Positions 10,532-21,740 of a stretch of 64,000 nt of DNA are shown one piece after another. Position numbers and translations under genes: made by a program. The stretch is from Sipunculus nudus (lineage: Eukaryota > Annelida > Sipuncula > Golfingiida > Sipunculidae). Below the pieces are notes generated by a model. It saw nothing but the letters and a program-made list of their open reading frames with translations. It was not told where the DNA came from and did not search any database. The DNA is taken from positions 16,692,988 to 16,756,987 of the forward strand of contig CM049320.1 of assembly GCA_026874595.1 (NCBI GenBank), given 5' to 3'. The first letter of the stretch is position 1; each line of letters starts with the position of its first letter.

Positions 10532-13500
10532 TATTTTTAGAATCAAATACCCGTCAAAGAAACGTTATACATGGAGACAAAAGAATGGTAATATTTGCTC
10601 TAGATTAGATTATTGGTGGATTTCACAAACGTTACAAGATACAGTTAAAGATACATATATTGAACCATACATTCATTCAGATCATTGCGCAGTAATTTTG
10701 GATTTGGAACACCCATCAGATAAAGAAAAAAAGGGTAAAGGCTATTGGAAATTAAATGGAGATATATTACAAGAAGAAGAATTTGTGGAAAATCTGAACA
10801 AAGAAAAAAAAGTTTGGGATAGAGAGTACAGTAATATTAAAGATGACAGGGTTAAATGGGAATTGTTTAAATATAAGATAAGACAGTTTAGTATATCATA
10901 TTGTAAAAAAAGAGCTAAAGAAAGAAAAACAAAAGAAGAGAGTCTTAAACAAAAACTACAGGTATTACAAGAAAAATTAGACACATCCAAAGTATGCCAT
11001 AGTCAAGCTTTACAAGATGAAATAACTTCAGTTACGAATCAGCTGGCAGATATTGATAATTATAAAACACAAGGTTGTATGCTTAGACCTAAAATTAGAT
11101 GGTTCGAACATGGAGAAAAAAATTCTAAATATTTCCTCAACTTAGAGAAGTATAATAATGGACAAAAATGTATAAGAAAATTAGTGTCACCTACAGGAGA
11201 AATGGTAACCAAAGGAAAAGAAATTTTAGAAATGCAAAAGGAATTTTATCGGAAGTTATATTGTTCACAAGCAAACAACACTCAGAAGGAGTTGGATGAA
11301 TACTTGGATAAAATAAAGTTGCCAATGTTATCCAAATTAAATTCAGAATATTTAGGTAAAGAAATTACAGAAGAGGAATGTTATTTAACTCTAAAAACAT
11401 TTGCAAAAAACAAAAGCCCAGGTAATGATGGCATATCTGCAGAATTTTATCAAAAATTTTGGCCCCTTTTCGGCTCAACTATGGTAGCATCATTTAATAG
11501 ATCATTTCAAAAAGGGGAACTGTCGTCTTCTCAAAAACAGGCAATAATAACATTAATTGACAAGAAAAAGGATAGAACATTATTAAAAAATTGGAGGCCT
11601 ATATCTTTGTTAAACGTAGATTACAAAATTTTATCAAAAACTTTAGCTTTAAGATTAAAAAAGATCATGCCAGAAATTATTAATGCAAATCAAACTGGAT
11701 ATATTCAGGGAAGATATATAGGGGAAAATATAAGAATTTTATCAGACCTTTTAGAATATACAAGAATGAAAAATTTACCTGGGATATTAATCAGTATAGA
11801 TTTTGAAAAAGCTTTCGATTCCTTGGAATGGAACTTTATGATATCAGTTTTGGAGAAATATAAATTTCCATCCATATTTATCAATTGGATTCACATTTTA
11901 TATAATAATATTGAAAGCTGTACAATAAATAATGGAGTTACATCTGGATATTTTAAAGTTAAAAGAGGGGTTCGGCAAGGAGACCCTTTGTCCCCATATT
12001 TATTTGTTTTAGCTGCTGAAGTAATGGCAGAATACATAAAGAGTTCAGAAAAAATAAAAGGATTAGAAGTTTCAGGATATCATTTTAAGTTACTTCAGTA
12101 TGCAGATGATACGGTAGGAATTGTAAAAGACAAAAGTTTAGCTAAATATTTCCTTGAGATCATTAAACTATTTGGTAATTTTAGTGGTTTAAAAATTAAT
12201 TATGAGAAATGTGAAGGTATGTGGATAGGTCAATTTAGAAATAATAAGCAGAAACCACTAGGAATAAGATGGCCTGATAATCCAATAAAATTTTTGGGAG
12301 TTTACATTTCATATGATAAAAAAGAATCCGAGGATTTAAATTTTTTCTCTAAGCTGAATTCAGTGCAAAATATATTGAAAATGTGGAACCAGAGAGGACT
12401 GACACTTTTAGGAAAAATTCAAGTAGCAAAATCATTCTTTTTTTCAAAGTTTTATTATTATATTTTTAATGCATCAGTACCAGTAGACTTTTGTAAAAGA
12501 GTTGATGAACTCTTCTTCAGTTTTATGTGGAATGGAGGTAGAGAGAGAATTAAGAGAGTAAAATTAGTACAAGAAGTGGAAAATGGTGGTCTAAATGCTC
12601 CACATATAGAATCAATAATTTATACATCAAGAATAGCATGGCTTAAAAGATACATAAAGGTAGAAGAAAGACCATGGAAGGTGTTGTTTAGACATTTTTT
12701 ACAGACACTCTGTCCAGATGTAGAGTTGTTGCTTAACAGTAATATAGAAATAAAAGATATAAAATTATTTAATATTCCAAGCTTTTACAAAGAAGTCTTA
12801 AAAAGTTATATAATGTTACGAATGAAATATTTTGAAAATGTTCCAGTTGAAAAGCAAATTATTTGGAATAATAAATTATTAAAAATTGACAATGCTTTAA
12901 CCTATTGGAAACAGTTTTCTGATGTAGGAATTAACACAGGATTAGATTTGTTTGATTACATGGGCAATATCAAGTCTTTTGAATTTTGGATTGGAAAAGG
13001 TATCTCAGGAATACATTTTTTAAAATGGTATGCCCTTGTGTCTAAGTTTAAATATCTTAAACCGCAAAATTTAAGTTCTATAGAGCCCTTTTCGTTTGCT
13101 TTTTATAATGGGGAGCAGAAACTCATATCTGGTGCATCTTCAAAAGTAATATGTCAGTGCTTTGTTGGTACTATATTAAGAAAAGGGCCATATATTCCAA
13201 ATATAGCAAGTTGCATGTCAGACATAGAGGTAGATTATAAGGAAGTATACAAGCTTCCCTTTAAAATATGTTTGGACACAAAATCTAGAGTGTTTCAATA
13301 TAAATTGCTTAATAATTGTTTAGTAAATAATTATTGGTTATGTAAATGGAAGATAAAAGATTCTGATTCATGTACTTTTTGTAAAAGAGAGCAAGAACAA
13401 TTAACACACTTGTTTTGGTCTTGCTATAAGGTTAGAACACTATGGTCAGATATTGAAAGGTGGTGTAAACAAAAAGGTATTAATATTGATATAAATATCT

Positions 13501-13757
13501 CTACAGTCATGTACGGTGCTCCAATGGCACCTGTAGTAGGGAATTTAATTTTGTTTGTGGTGAAACAATATATAAATAGAGCTAGAAATTGTCAAGAAGG
13601 TCTATCTTTTGATAAAGCATGCCAGGAAATCTGGAAATATGCCAGAATAGAATTTATGAATGCACAAAAAAATAACTTGGTAACTAAGTTTCATAGTAGA
13701 TGGGGAGAGTTTAGTTATGGGAGAGATTTCATAAATTATAGGTATACAGATAATTAG
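10488..13757 (+). CDS. LINE ORF2 main part: end of endonuclease, reverse transcriptase, zinc knuckle
   Basis: Open from 10488 to the TAG ending at 13757. The start bounds only the open frame, because translation is expected to arrive from the endonuclease frame. Counting residues from 10698, visible parts are: HSDH endonuclease end just before; a Lys-rich coiled-coil-like linker (about 60-120); KSPGNDG (about 237); NWRPISLLN (about 297); SIDFEKAFDS with the first catalytic Asp (about 366); GVRQGDPLSP (about 424); LLQYADDT with the catalytic Asp pair (about 467); and CTFCKREQEQLTHLFWSC, a Cys2-His-Cys knuckle (about 891-908). All RT catalytic residues are present and no stop interrupts 1,000-plus codons, so the enzyme may be functional if the upstream shift is bridged. 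The product would be a cytoplasmic/nuclear RNP protein that reverse transcribes its own RNA at the nick. Confidence 0.92.
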
Positions 13758-13973
13758 AGGATTTACTTTGAGAATACAGGTATTATATACATATTTACTG
13801 CATTATTATCAGATATTTTGTTTTGGGAATATATAAAACACCATATGGAATTGGATAATACAATGTATATTGGTGAGACAGTGGATCTTTATATACATAT
13901 ATATTGAAAGGATATCGAATTGTTTTGGAAACTTTCACTGTTTGTTTTGTATGTATTGTATTTGTTTGTTTGC

Positions 13974-14035
13974 AATAAATTATAAAAAAAAAAAAAAGAT
14001 ATCATCAAAATTAAAAAAAAAAAAAAAAAAAAAAA
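13974..14035 (+). other. LINE polyadenylation signal and double A-tract tail
   Basis: AATAAA at 13974-13979 is followed by an A14 tract (13984-13997), a 15-base spacer GATATCATCAAAATT (13998-14012), then an A23 tract (14013-14035) that abuts the right direct repeat. The spacer looks like a shortened copy of the first bases of the target repeat (see findings). Confidence 0.85.
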
Positions 14036-14250
14036 GATTACTCGCTCAAAATTTGTTTCTAATTACTCAATATTGTTGTAATTTCTTTCCTCTGAATTGC
14101 TTAGATTAAGTTGTGTCTTTCTTTATCCTATTTTCGGGTGGAATGTGCCCTGTTCAAACAACATAAGCAATACTATAAGAGAGATTTTATTTTTTTCATA
14201 TGTAGGTACTATCGTCGCTTAAAATCTTATATCCTTCACATTTCTCATTC
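14036..14250 (+). repeat. 215-bp direct repeat, right copy (putative target-site duplication)
   Basis: Collinear copy of 9479-9693 with two substitutions. It directly follows the LINE poly-A tail and ends at CTCATTC, after which the sequence becomes unrelated to that following the left copy. That is the arrangement expected of a target-site duplication. Confidence 0.92.
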
Positions 14251-14794
14251 AATAAACAAATGACAGTTATAAGCACAAGAATTTATCGTTTACCTAAAAA
14301 AGCGAATCGGGGTGACCGCGGAGCAGTGCGGGGTAAACGTATATCGAATCCGAAATACCCTGAGGTTGATTTAATTCGATTTCAGATTAATGTGGGAGTT
14401 AAATGGAAGTAGCTTAAAGCAGTTTCGCCGGTGAGAGGATTAGTAAAGAAAAAGCCGATTTCCCAATTAATACTAACAGCAGGGATAAATTCAGTTGTCT
14501 CGTACGCGGAAAGAACAATGGCATTTGCAACCTCGAAGGTTTTATTCCAGTTCCACCTAATAATGAGCCAAACATTCTTGCGCTTTTCTGTATAATTGAT
14601 AAACATAATAATGTATCTCAGTATAACGTATTCATAACAAAAAGTAAAAATACACAGAGCTATCTAAGAATTTGTAGAATTATTTAATTCTTAAAATATA
14701 TACACCAAGAGCATTTAAACATTGTAGCTTCATTGTGAAGGCGTTGATTATGGGACTGGCTTTGGTCGATTTTATGATTACAAAGCTGCATTCT
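14251..14794. other. Non-coding stretch, no gene seen
   Basis: Short chance frames only; no motif or repeat recognised between the LINE flank and the family A copy. Confidence 0.5.
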
Positions 14795-15060
14795 AAGGAA
14801 TGCAAGCCTCCACCATGGGGGGATTCGGCCCATATTCCACTTATTCAACCAATATTTCAAGGTCCATTTGTGCATAGGTGACAGTACATTTGTCAATATT
14901 CCTTAATGACGTTACTGAATCCGGAACACGTGCTGGGTCCACACCAAAATCTAATCATTTCTTTACTTGTCTATCCCCGAGATGCCCTGAAAATTTCATG
15001 AGATCCTGTTTATGAATGCTTGAGTTATGTTGGGAATAAACACAAACAAACGCATAGCCT
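14795..15060 (+). repeat. Dispersed ~300-bp repeat, family A, copy 1
   Basis: Shares an ordered set of words with 32222-32530 and, inverted, with 38325-38640: CTAAGGAATGCAAGCCTC, ATTCGGC(C/T)CATATT, TTGTGCATA(A/G)GTGAC, ATTCCTTxATG, TGCCCTGAxAATTT and a tail with CACAAACAAACG-like words. No coding capacity is seen. Element type is unknown; a non-autonomous transposon or LINE 3' end are both possible. Confidence 0.65.
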
Positions 15061-15232
15061 GCTTGCGCAGGCAATTATACATCTAAGGCGGAACAAAGAA
15101 AAAACTTAAAATGGTGGAATCTTTGTTAGACCTGGCAGGTCATGTGCTTCTAAGGACTTTAGCACAGGACGCTGTACAAAGTTTTAATTCTTATCGTATG
15201 TATACCTTTCCTTACATAGACATTGCTAACGA

Positions 15233-15970
15233 GTCCAGCTCAGTCGAGTCCAAGTCCGAGTCCTTGAGGTTCGAGTCCGAGTAGGAATTATTTGAAAATA
15301 GAGTCGGGGTCCAACTAAAACAATTCTCCTTATCACAATAAAAAGACCTTTAGGTATTCATTTGCTTCCTGAAAGCCGTTCAGATGTTTTTCAAACTTGT
15401 AACATTTAGTTAGTTGGTGACTATGATAAAGAAAAAAAATCTTTATGGATTGAAATATTTAAAATTTTTGTTTAAAGTGCTCTTAATACAAAGCAGCCTC
15501 CCTATTATTTTTTTCTCCAGTTCATTGATAAATGAAGACTGTAAAATTGGAAAGTGAACGAAAATTGATACCGGATAGAGTGCCTAAATACTTGACAAGA
15601 CAACTGATTAACATCAGACAGAAAAATTAAATTTAAGAAAAATACAGATTTAGACATCTTAAACTAGGCTATCTTAAAAGCTGTAAATTACAACAGACCA
15701 ATATTAAAATACACAACAATGGATAAATGGACTTATCAGAGGAAAGCTAAGGGTAGATCTTAAAGTCTAAATCATGCAGCAGATGACCAATATAAATAAT
15801 ATTCTCTTACAGTTAAATACTTAAATTATTGCTGGTATTGTATTTTTAAATATGTTCCTCGGGATTAAGTTCACAGAGCTTATTGATATACTGACTTATT
15901 TATATAGTCTAGGACCGTCGAGTCCATGTCCGAGTCTCTCAAAAACAGTCCGGATTCGAGTCACTGCCAT
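15233..15970 (+). repeat. GAGTCC-rich repeat relic
   Basis: Both ends carry GAGTCC words (15233-15290 with GTCCGAGTCCTTGAGGTTCG; 15915-15965 with CGAGTCC and TTCGAGTCACTG) around an AT-rich centre. The same word order occurs in the hAT-like element at 44778-45435, where the GTCCTTGAGGTTCGA unit is amplified. This is probably an old unamplified relative; its exact ends are not resolved. Confidence 0.5.
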
Positions 15971-18334
15971 GATCCTTAAGAATGTTAAAAATACTACAAG
16001 GACACGGGAGAAAACGGGAAATATGACAGCCAGCTTCCCTATTGATTAACGATATAAAATATATTTCATTATTCAAATTATACTGCCAACTCTCGATGGT
16101 CCGTACATGACTCAGATGTGCCAGTATCCACCTCATAGTGGATCTCATGGGCGATTTGGTTGACGGTTCATTAGATCATGAAGGTGCTAGAGGTCCTTAC
16201 ATTCTGTCACGTGACCGAAAAAACAAAAGTTAACTAAATATAAAAAATCAAATCTCACTAGTCATTATGGGTGTTATTTTTACCCGATTTCTTAGGTTTA
16301 CGTATTCTGTCATCAAAACTGACAAAAATAATACCAAAAAAAACTATAAAATAAAATGCTGACAGACGATTGAATGACTGAATATTTCATGTTTTATGAG
16401 GTTGTCACGCATGTACATTGTTTTTATCAAAACGTACACAATTAAAGTATAACAAGCGTGGTGATGTAAGTATAGCTATTTACGCTTGAGAACACACCTG
16501 AACAACAACAAACAAATATGTCTACGTGGTGAGTGGATAAACACCTGGAACTTATAAACGCTTTCACCTGTGTATCCATGGATACGGGGTTCTGCTGATG
16601 ATGGGGTTGCACGAAACTAGTGAAGGGGTCAGAGCTGAAGAGATGATCTCTGAGGACGGCAGTTCTAAATCATACTTTTCAGGTTACAATAGCCGCTGAA
16701 TGATGGCACAAACATGGTTCTGTGGATTGACTTATAATATATATATATAATATATACTTTAATTTTAAATTTAACTATCATTATTAAGTAAGTGATCATT
16801 CTAATAAAGTTTAATTATAGGTAACAAGAAATCAGCCAAGCTATTGTTTTTAATTTTGAACAACAAAGAATGAAATAAAATATGATCTGTTTATGGTTCT
16901 GTTAAATAATCATTTAGATACAAAAAAATAATTATCTCTGAAAAAAGATAATTTACCTCGTTTACTAAAGTCGCTCATCGGCTAATAAAACAATTTAACA
17001 GTAACACTTTCTGACATACCTCGAACGTAAATTTACACAATTCAATAACTAATCTTTTGAAATATAATCAAATAATACATGTAAGGAGATTCTTTGTTGG
17101 GGTACTTGAATAGGTCGCTCGATAAATGTAAATGGTATAACACTATAGGCAGTGCAGGTGAGACTTCAGGGACTTTCTTTCCATTGCTCTGCAACGAATG
17201 GTACATTTTTTTAATTTGTGTTTAATTAGTGTTGATAATCAAAGAAAGATAACCTTATACGCCCATACACCCATACAGCGAAAGCCAGTTATAATTTAGA
17301 AAAAAAATCATATATAATAAGAAAGAATCAACAATGATAGGCTGGGTTTTAAACTGATATATCACAGGGAAGCCACAGAGTTTAGAATCTTGTCGTTCAG
17401 ATTATGCCAGTATATATTTGATTGCACCATTAATATATAGATTTTCATTACAAATGTTAACGTATCTACCGTTTTGTCCGTGGTAAATAGTGCATGGAAG
17501 TGTAATATTTCGCACAAAGGTATAACAATGCTATTGCTTCAGTCACTGGGAGAATGTATCATTTCATCCATTGTTTGCGTTAGTTTTCGGACCTCCGAAT
17601 ATAAGGGGCCTCACGGAAAAGCAAGGCAGTCCTCATGACCGCTTGTGAACTCAAGGAAACCAAGTTTTACTAGTGTTTGCCAAATTAATAGAGTAAAACA
17701 CAGAGCATTAAATTGCCAAGGTGATATTGAGGGAAAATTTCTGATCCACCTATAGCCTATTGTGTCACTTTATATTTCTCTAAAAAAATATATTTTGAAA
17801 GCTAAATTTCTAAAAATCAACTTTAATGTCTCACTCTCTCAAGAAATTTCGTGAATCCTTTACAAATGATGAACCTTATATTGTGAACAATTTTTTTTTT
17901 CGGAAAAGGGGTAAATCAAGATATGTCTTTATTTTATAAGAAAATATGGCGTGTATGTTTTCTCAGTTGATGGATGGAAAATCATATTAAAATATACGGA
18001 CATGGTCAAAATGTAGCTTGTTGTCAGTAAAAACACCGCAAAGTTTGAATTTTGGATTTCATTTGTAACCATAACCTTACGAAATATTGCTTCAAAATCT
18101 TAATGACCGATGAATAGGGGCCTAACCAGACTGACTAGTTCGGCTAGTTAAATACCAAATGATGAAAACGTTAGAGGTGTAAATATTTGCTCCCTATATT
18201 TCAACGTATAATGTACTCAAAACTTAACATGCCTATTAAAATCACAGCGCAACCTACATGCTAAAGACAACATTTGGATTTTTTTCTCTCTTGTAATTGG
18301 GAGGAGCCCGTAAGGAATACCACAACAAGCGTCC
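15971..18334. other. Non-coding stretch, no gene seen
   Basis: AT-rich DNA with short TA tracts near 16738-16756 and only chance frames. No RNA gene or recognisable element was found. Confidence 0.55.
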
Positions 18335-18339
18335 TGAAA

Positions 18340-19390
18340 TCCCCTGTCACATACATCGCACAACAGGTATTTAAAATATCGACGACAGAGAAGTGCGGAA
18401 ATTCCTGTGACAGTCTTTGGTGCGCATACTAAATCGAGGTGTTCGGCGACTGAGATGATGTCTTAGACCCGTGTCACAGTGTTTTGAACATGTTCAAACA
18501 TTTTTTTTTCAGTCTCGTAAATAATTCTGGATGTCAGATCCATTTTCGTACGTCTGTCGTACGATGCCCCATGACGTCCAAAGAATACCTAGGAATTTCA
18601 TCAGGATCGGCTATGTTTCGCAGTGTGTCGGTGACAAAAAAAAAAACAAATTTCTTGATGCCTGTGGGCCGATGTATGAGCTAAATATTGACGCAGGTGT
18701 AGTGGTATTATATCTTGGCATCTTTCACTCAAATTTCCCGGGCATGTTTCTCACCCTAGCACTCTTTGAATTTGGTCGGAATTTATGTTAATCTGACAGC
18801 CTTAGTATCGTGCGAATTTCCTTTGATACTCCTACTATTGTCGTAGTTTACACCAACGACTAAATTCCATCTTAAGACCGTCGTAGGAACAATGTACACT
18901 TTGGACAGCTTTTATCTACGTTCCCACGCCGTTTGACAAAATACAATTTAAGTGTCAACGCTACCACACGCCTAGGTCACATAAATCGCACAACGCATAT
19001 AAGAAAGGTCTACGGCGGAATACTGGGGAACTTCCTTGGAGAGTCGTGGGTGTGTCGTACGAAATCAGGTGTTCTGCGACGGAAAAAGTTGTCGAAAACC
19101 TTGTTGTAGAATTTTAAACATGTTTATTTTTTTTCAGCGTCGTAGGTAATTTTCGATGTCAGACCGATATTTACGACTGTGTTACGATAAACGTAACGTA
19201 ACGACTTTCGAACAATTTTGGTTAACTGAGACACGGCGACTTACCTACGACATCCGAACGATTGCCGCATGTATTACCTATGACGGTCCTACGAATACTA
19301 CCGGGTAGTCTTAGGACTATAATTATATTACGACCATCGTACAGACAGCCCTGAACAATTTTCCCACGACCGTCATTTAACATATATTTT
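18340..19390. repeat. Diverged pair of TCGTACGA-rich repeat units
   Basis: Segments 18352-18541 and 18983-19168 align in order (ATCGCACAAC, a TCGGCGAC/TCTGCGAC block, TTxxAACATGTT, a T8 tract then CAG(T/C)(C/G)TCGTA, GATGTCAGA), about 631 bases apart. The whole interval reuses CGTACG, TCGTA and TACGAC words. It looks like two related inactive elements or a tandem duplication. No protein motif is present; frames at about 18.5 kb are not taken as genes. Confidence 0.55.
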
Positions 19391-19442
19391 ATATGTGAAC
19401 GCTTCCACTAAATTATAAAAAAATCAGACCTTCTGTTAAAGC

Positions 19443-19937
19443 AAGCCTAGCGTACACGTTACGAAATTTGGATACGATACGATTTTGTGATTCCCTATCG
19501 CAGCGTCGTATCGTAAATACCCAAGATCCGTGTCGTATTTCTACGAACATTATACGGATATCATGCAAAAGGGGACGGGATAATTCCATCAAATACTAAT
19601 CAGCAACATGGCTGCCAATTAAACTATACATTGCAAAACATTGCCTTTATGCGTTTCGTAGCCTAATTATTAGGTGGCCATGAAGAGGATCTACCGGACG
19701 GAAGAGGAGGAGATTATTGGTATGGCTTTCACTCATGCGGTTTGAGTTTGCCAGTTACGATAAGAAAATTTTGAACATGCTCGAAAAAATACGATACGAT
19801 ACTAAGCCAAGATCTTAGGACTTCGTATCGGATCTCAACATACACGTTTCGATAAGAAGCCAAGAAGCCAGAATTTCTAGTCTTATACTGTTTCCTATCC
19901 TATCGTATCCAAATATCCTAACGTGTATGCTGGGCTT
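19443..19937. mobile_element. ~490-bp terminal-inverted-repeat element, copy 1
   Basis: Starts AAGCCTAGCGTACACGTTAC and ends with the inverted form (AACGTGTATGCTGGGCTT). The inverted ends extend about 40 bases, including GGATACGAT. The centre shares long blocks with copy 2 (CAACATGGCTGCCAAT, TCTACCGGACGGA, GGTATGGCTTTCACTCATGC, GAACATGCTCGAAAAAATAC). There is no coding frame, so it is non-autonomous. The right edge GCTGGGCTTAAG is followed by a TTAA-containing junction. Confidence 0.8.
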
Positions 19938-19952
19938 AAGGCTTTACAACTT

Positions 19953-20425
19953 AAGCCCAGCGCACACGTTACAAAATTCGGATACGATACGATTTTGTAA
20001 TTTCCTATTGCAATGTCGTATCGTAAATACCCAAGATCCGTGTCGTATTTCCAAGAACAGTGTACGAATATCGTGTAAAAGGGGACCGGATAATTACATC
20101 AAATACTGATCAGCAACATGGCTGCCAATAAAACTATACATCGCAGAAAATTGGCTTTATGCGCTTCGTAGCCTGATTATTAGGTGGCGATGAAGAGAGT
20201 CTACCGGACGGAAATGGTATGGCTTTCACTCATGCAGCGGAATTACGATTGCCAGTGACGAAAATTTTGAACATGCTCGAAAAAATACGATACAATACGA
20301 TGCCAAGATCGTAAGACTTCATATCTGATCTCAGCATACACGTTGCGATAAGAAGCCAGGATTTCATGTCGTATCCTGCTTCCTATCCCATCGTATCTAA
20401 ATTTCGTAACGTGTGTGCTGGGCTT
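19953..20425. mobile_element. ~475-bp terminal-inverted-repeat element, copy 2
   Basis: Same family and orientation as copy 1, 15 bases downstream. Ends are AAGCCCAGCGCACACGTTAC and the inverted AACGTGTGTGCTGGGCTT. AGGCTTTACAACTTA before it and AGGCTTTAAAACTTA after it form a 15-bp direct repeat, which could be a target duplication or a by-product of tandem duplication. TTAA or TTTA stands at the outer edges, as expected for a TTAA-targeting (piggyBac-like) MITE, but the superfamily is not proven. Confidence 0.8.
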
Positions 20426-21681
20426 TAGGCTTTAAAACTTACAAATCAATCTCTCCCAAACTTACTTCAACCCAGTCTTTCTTAGCCCCGTTTATACTCA
20501 CACGACCATAAATCGAAGGTTCTGTGTACAAACCCCTGATGGATAGATGTCACATATATATTTTATATATCCATCCTTTTCCAAGTCGAAGTTGTTGTTA
20601 TTATATTGAGTATCATAAATTCCTTTTCACTCTTTTTACTGGTTCTTAAAATGATGTTTTGCTTTATAAACGACGTATTGTGATTATGGACGAAAAATAA
20701 ACATGATACTAAATACAACATTACTGCTTGCAAATGTAAAACAGGCTTTCCACCTGCTTTTTTTGTAGAATGTGTAAGATTTGTGGCCTACTCTGGAACA
20801 AGATTTTTTAACTGTACTTAATTACAACCAATGGTTTTGCCATTTGCAAACCTCAGGTTCGTCTGATTAGCCACTTACTTTCCTTGTTGGACGTAGATTT
20901 TGATTAGCGGCCATTTTGGCGGGTCCCCCACATGTTATAAGCATGGGGATATGTTGGGATTTTTTGCCCTTTTTTATGAAAGCTTTAGGAGATTATCTTT
21001 ATGTAATACACACGTCAGGTATCGGAATGAGCCTATTTAATGAGATTCATTTTGATAAAATGGCAAAATTACTCATAAAATAAATATATATTAATCATAT
21101 ATAACAAGGTTTTCAAGAAAAATTCACAAACAAATAACACTTACTGATCAGCTGTGCGTGAACAGGTAATAAACGCTCCAGGAAGGGGAGGGGCGTAGTG
21201 CTAGTAAGCGGTGGTCAAGTGACTAATTGATGTGGAGATGGTGGTCAGTACTGAAAAATGGATGTCGACAGCGCACTAGCACCAAAAGACAGCGCTACAT
21301 GTCCGTATTTGTCTTCATACACACCTTGTTAACAATGTTAGCTCATGACGCTAAGTGGACACGCCTATTGAGCCACAGAATAAAGTGAAAAAGAGGGTAG
21401 GACAGAGAAGGCGTAGATTCTGATCACGGCGTCAGACCAAACATCTGACATTAATTGACCACGAGCATGATAATTTTCGCTGATTACAGAGTTAATTGAC
21501 TTGATTAAATAGTTTTTTAATAGGATTGATTGTGATTAACTCCTTCTACAAGAGGTGTTATAAGAATGAGTTTCTTCCAGCAAAATGGTCTTTTCGCAGA
21601 TCTTTAAAATTATAAAATATAAACGAATAATGAAAATAGGAGACTGTTCATGCACTTATACAGAGGGAGGTTGTGTTTACT
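20426..21681. other. Non-coding stretch, no gene seen
   Basis: No frames with support and no recognisable repeat beyond short AT tracts. Confidence 0.5.
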
Positions 21682-21696
21682 TGTGTGTGTGTGTGT

Positions 21697-21738
<42 letters not shown>
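21682..21738. repeat. Compound (GT)n(GA)n microsatellite
   Basis: An uninterrupted (TG)n tract passes directly into a (GA)n tract with one AAAG interruption. Confidence 0.95.

Positions 21739-21740
<2 letters not shown>

Larger units (their letters stand above)
9694..14035 (+). mobile_element. Young non-LTR retrotransposon (LINE, L1/Tx1-like), APE + RT, poly-A tail
   Basis: A ~4.34-kb insertion lies between two nearly identical 215-bp direct repeats. It contains an apurinic-endonuclease-like domain, a complete reverse transcriptase and a C-terminal CCHC-like knuckle, then an AATAAA signal (13974-13979) and A-tracts. This order is the ORF2 architecture of L1/Tx1-type LINEs, which copy themselves by target-primed reverse transcription. 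No ORF1 nucleic-acid-binding protein is recognisable in the 283 bases before the endonuclease, so the copy may be 5'-truncated or the family may use one ORF. The RT frame is uninterrupted and the flanks are almost identical, so the insertion is recent. The one visible lesion is a +1 frame change at an A8 run (10499-10506). Clade assignment is by motif style only. Confidence 0.93.
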
